DNA from: an uncultured Oxalobacteraceae bacterium
GTDB lineage: Bacteria > Pseudomonadota > Gammaproteobacteria > Burkholderiales > Burkholderiaceae
DNA: 5,559 bases
Assembly (NCBI GenBank): GCA_946478765.1
Contig: CAMLDH010000270.1
Location: 1-5,559 of the forward strand
Direction: 5' to 3'
The position numbers were made by a program, and so were the translations under genes. Below are positions 5,462 to 5,559 of the stretch, piece after piece. Positions within the stretch are counted from its first letter, which is position 1; each line of letters starts with the position of its first letter. The notes beneath the pieces are model-generated. The model was not told where the DNA came from, ran no database searches, and was given only the letters and a program-made list of their open reading frames with translations.

Positions 5462-5559
5462 GATTGCGACATCCATGACGCCGGAACGTATTGATGCATT
5501 CGACCCCCCCTTGCAGGGCGCACACAGGCTTGCAAGCCTGTGCCGTTCCGCAAGCAGGC
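5462..5559. other. Leader region upstream of the ammonium channel gene
   Basis: These 98 bases show no coding potential I can support. They contain a 20-bp perfect palindrome (5523-5542) and a run of seven C on the plus strand (5504-5510; seven G in the transcribed sense), about 43 bases ahead of the chosen start codon. I found no sigma-70 pair and only an off-spaced sigma-54-like sequence. A nitrogen-regulated promoter would be expected for this gene and may lie mostly beyond the right edge. Confidence 0.4.
5523..5542. repeat. 20-bp perfect palindrome upstream of the ammonium channel gene
   Basis: CACAGGCTTGCAAGCCTGTG equals its reverse complement. As RNA it would form an 8-bp stem with a TGCA loop; as DNA it could be a binding site for a dimeric regulator. 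No T run follows on either strand, so an intrinsic terminator for a gene beyond the right edge is possible but not well supported. It lies 61 bases upstream of the ATG at 5461. Confidence 0.5.

Noticed and set aside
5528..5545. Sigma-54-like sequence CGGCACAGGCTTGCAA on the minus strand ahead of the ammonium channel gene
   Set aside because: The GG and GC elements are separated by 9 bases rather than the strict 10, and the sequence coincides with the palindrome, so the resemblance may be accidental.
1..5559. CRISPR arrays, tRNA or rRNA genes, insertion sequences, transposases, integrase or phage genes
   Set aside because: I looked for repeated spaced units, cloverleaf-type structures, terminal inverted repeats and mobile-element protein motifs and saw none; the window reads as stable chromosomal DNA.

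Overview
The window reads as ordinary chromosome of a Gram-negative proteobacterium, most likely a betaproteobacterium (Burkholderiales-like). The ammonium channel precursor has a cleavable signal peptide followed by an Ala/Pro-rich linker, a form I associate with that class. The base composition is moderately GC-rich, and the genes encode periplasmic and inner-membrane proteins of a diderm envelope. Placement below class level is not supported by anything I can see.

All genes are on the minus strand, so they are transcribed from high to low coordinates. From right to left: (1) 5462-5559, a non-coding leader holding a perfect 20-bp palindrome and a seven-base G tract; (2) 4010-5461, an Amt/MEP/Rh ammonium channel precursor with the full set of pore residues; (3) 3776-4009, an intergenic gap with a hairpin and a weak candidate promoter; (4) 2684-3775, an exported YCF48/BNR-type beta-propeller protein starting at GTG; (5) 255-2687, an 810-residue RND-superfamily MMPL-type inner-membrane transporter whose ATG overlaps the propeller stop (ATGA); (6) 151-258, a 35-codon ORF that again overlaps the preceding stop by ATGA and looks like an orphan signal peptide; (7) 1-69, the start of another exported protein with a very good Shine-Dalgarno sequence, cut by the window edge.

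Genes 4 to 7 look like one transcription unit. Propeller plus MMPL/RND permease is a recurrent proteobacterial pairing, usually with DUF1329 and DUF1302 envelope proteins. The truncated exported protein at the left edge would fit DUF1329, but only 23 residues are visible. I infer an envelope system that moves a hydrophobic substrate, with the propeller as a periplasmic partner of the permease; the substrate cannot be read from the sequence. The ammonium channel is a separate, probably nitrogen-regulated gene that happens to lie upstream.

The most unusual stretch is the end of the permease gene. It has a U UUU UUA heptamer in the correct phase for -1 frameshifting, 22 bases before the stop, and the -1 frame runs directly into the small ORF. 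That ORF ends inside a 12-bp perfect palindrome. This is either a small coupled or fused product, or the remnant of a lost gene between the permease and the next exported protein.
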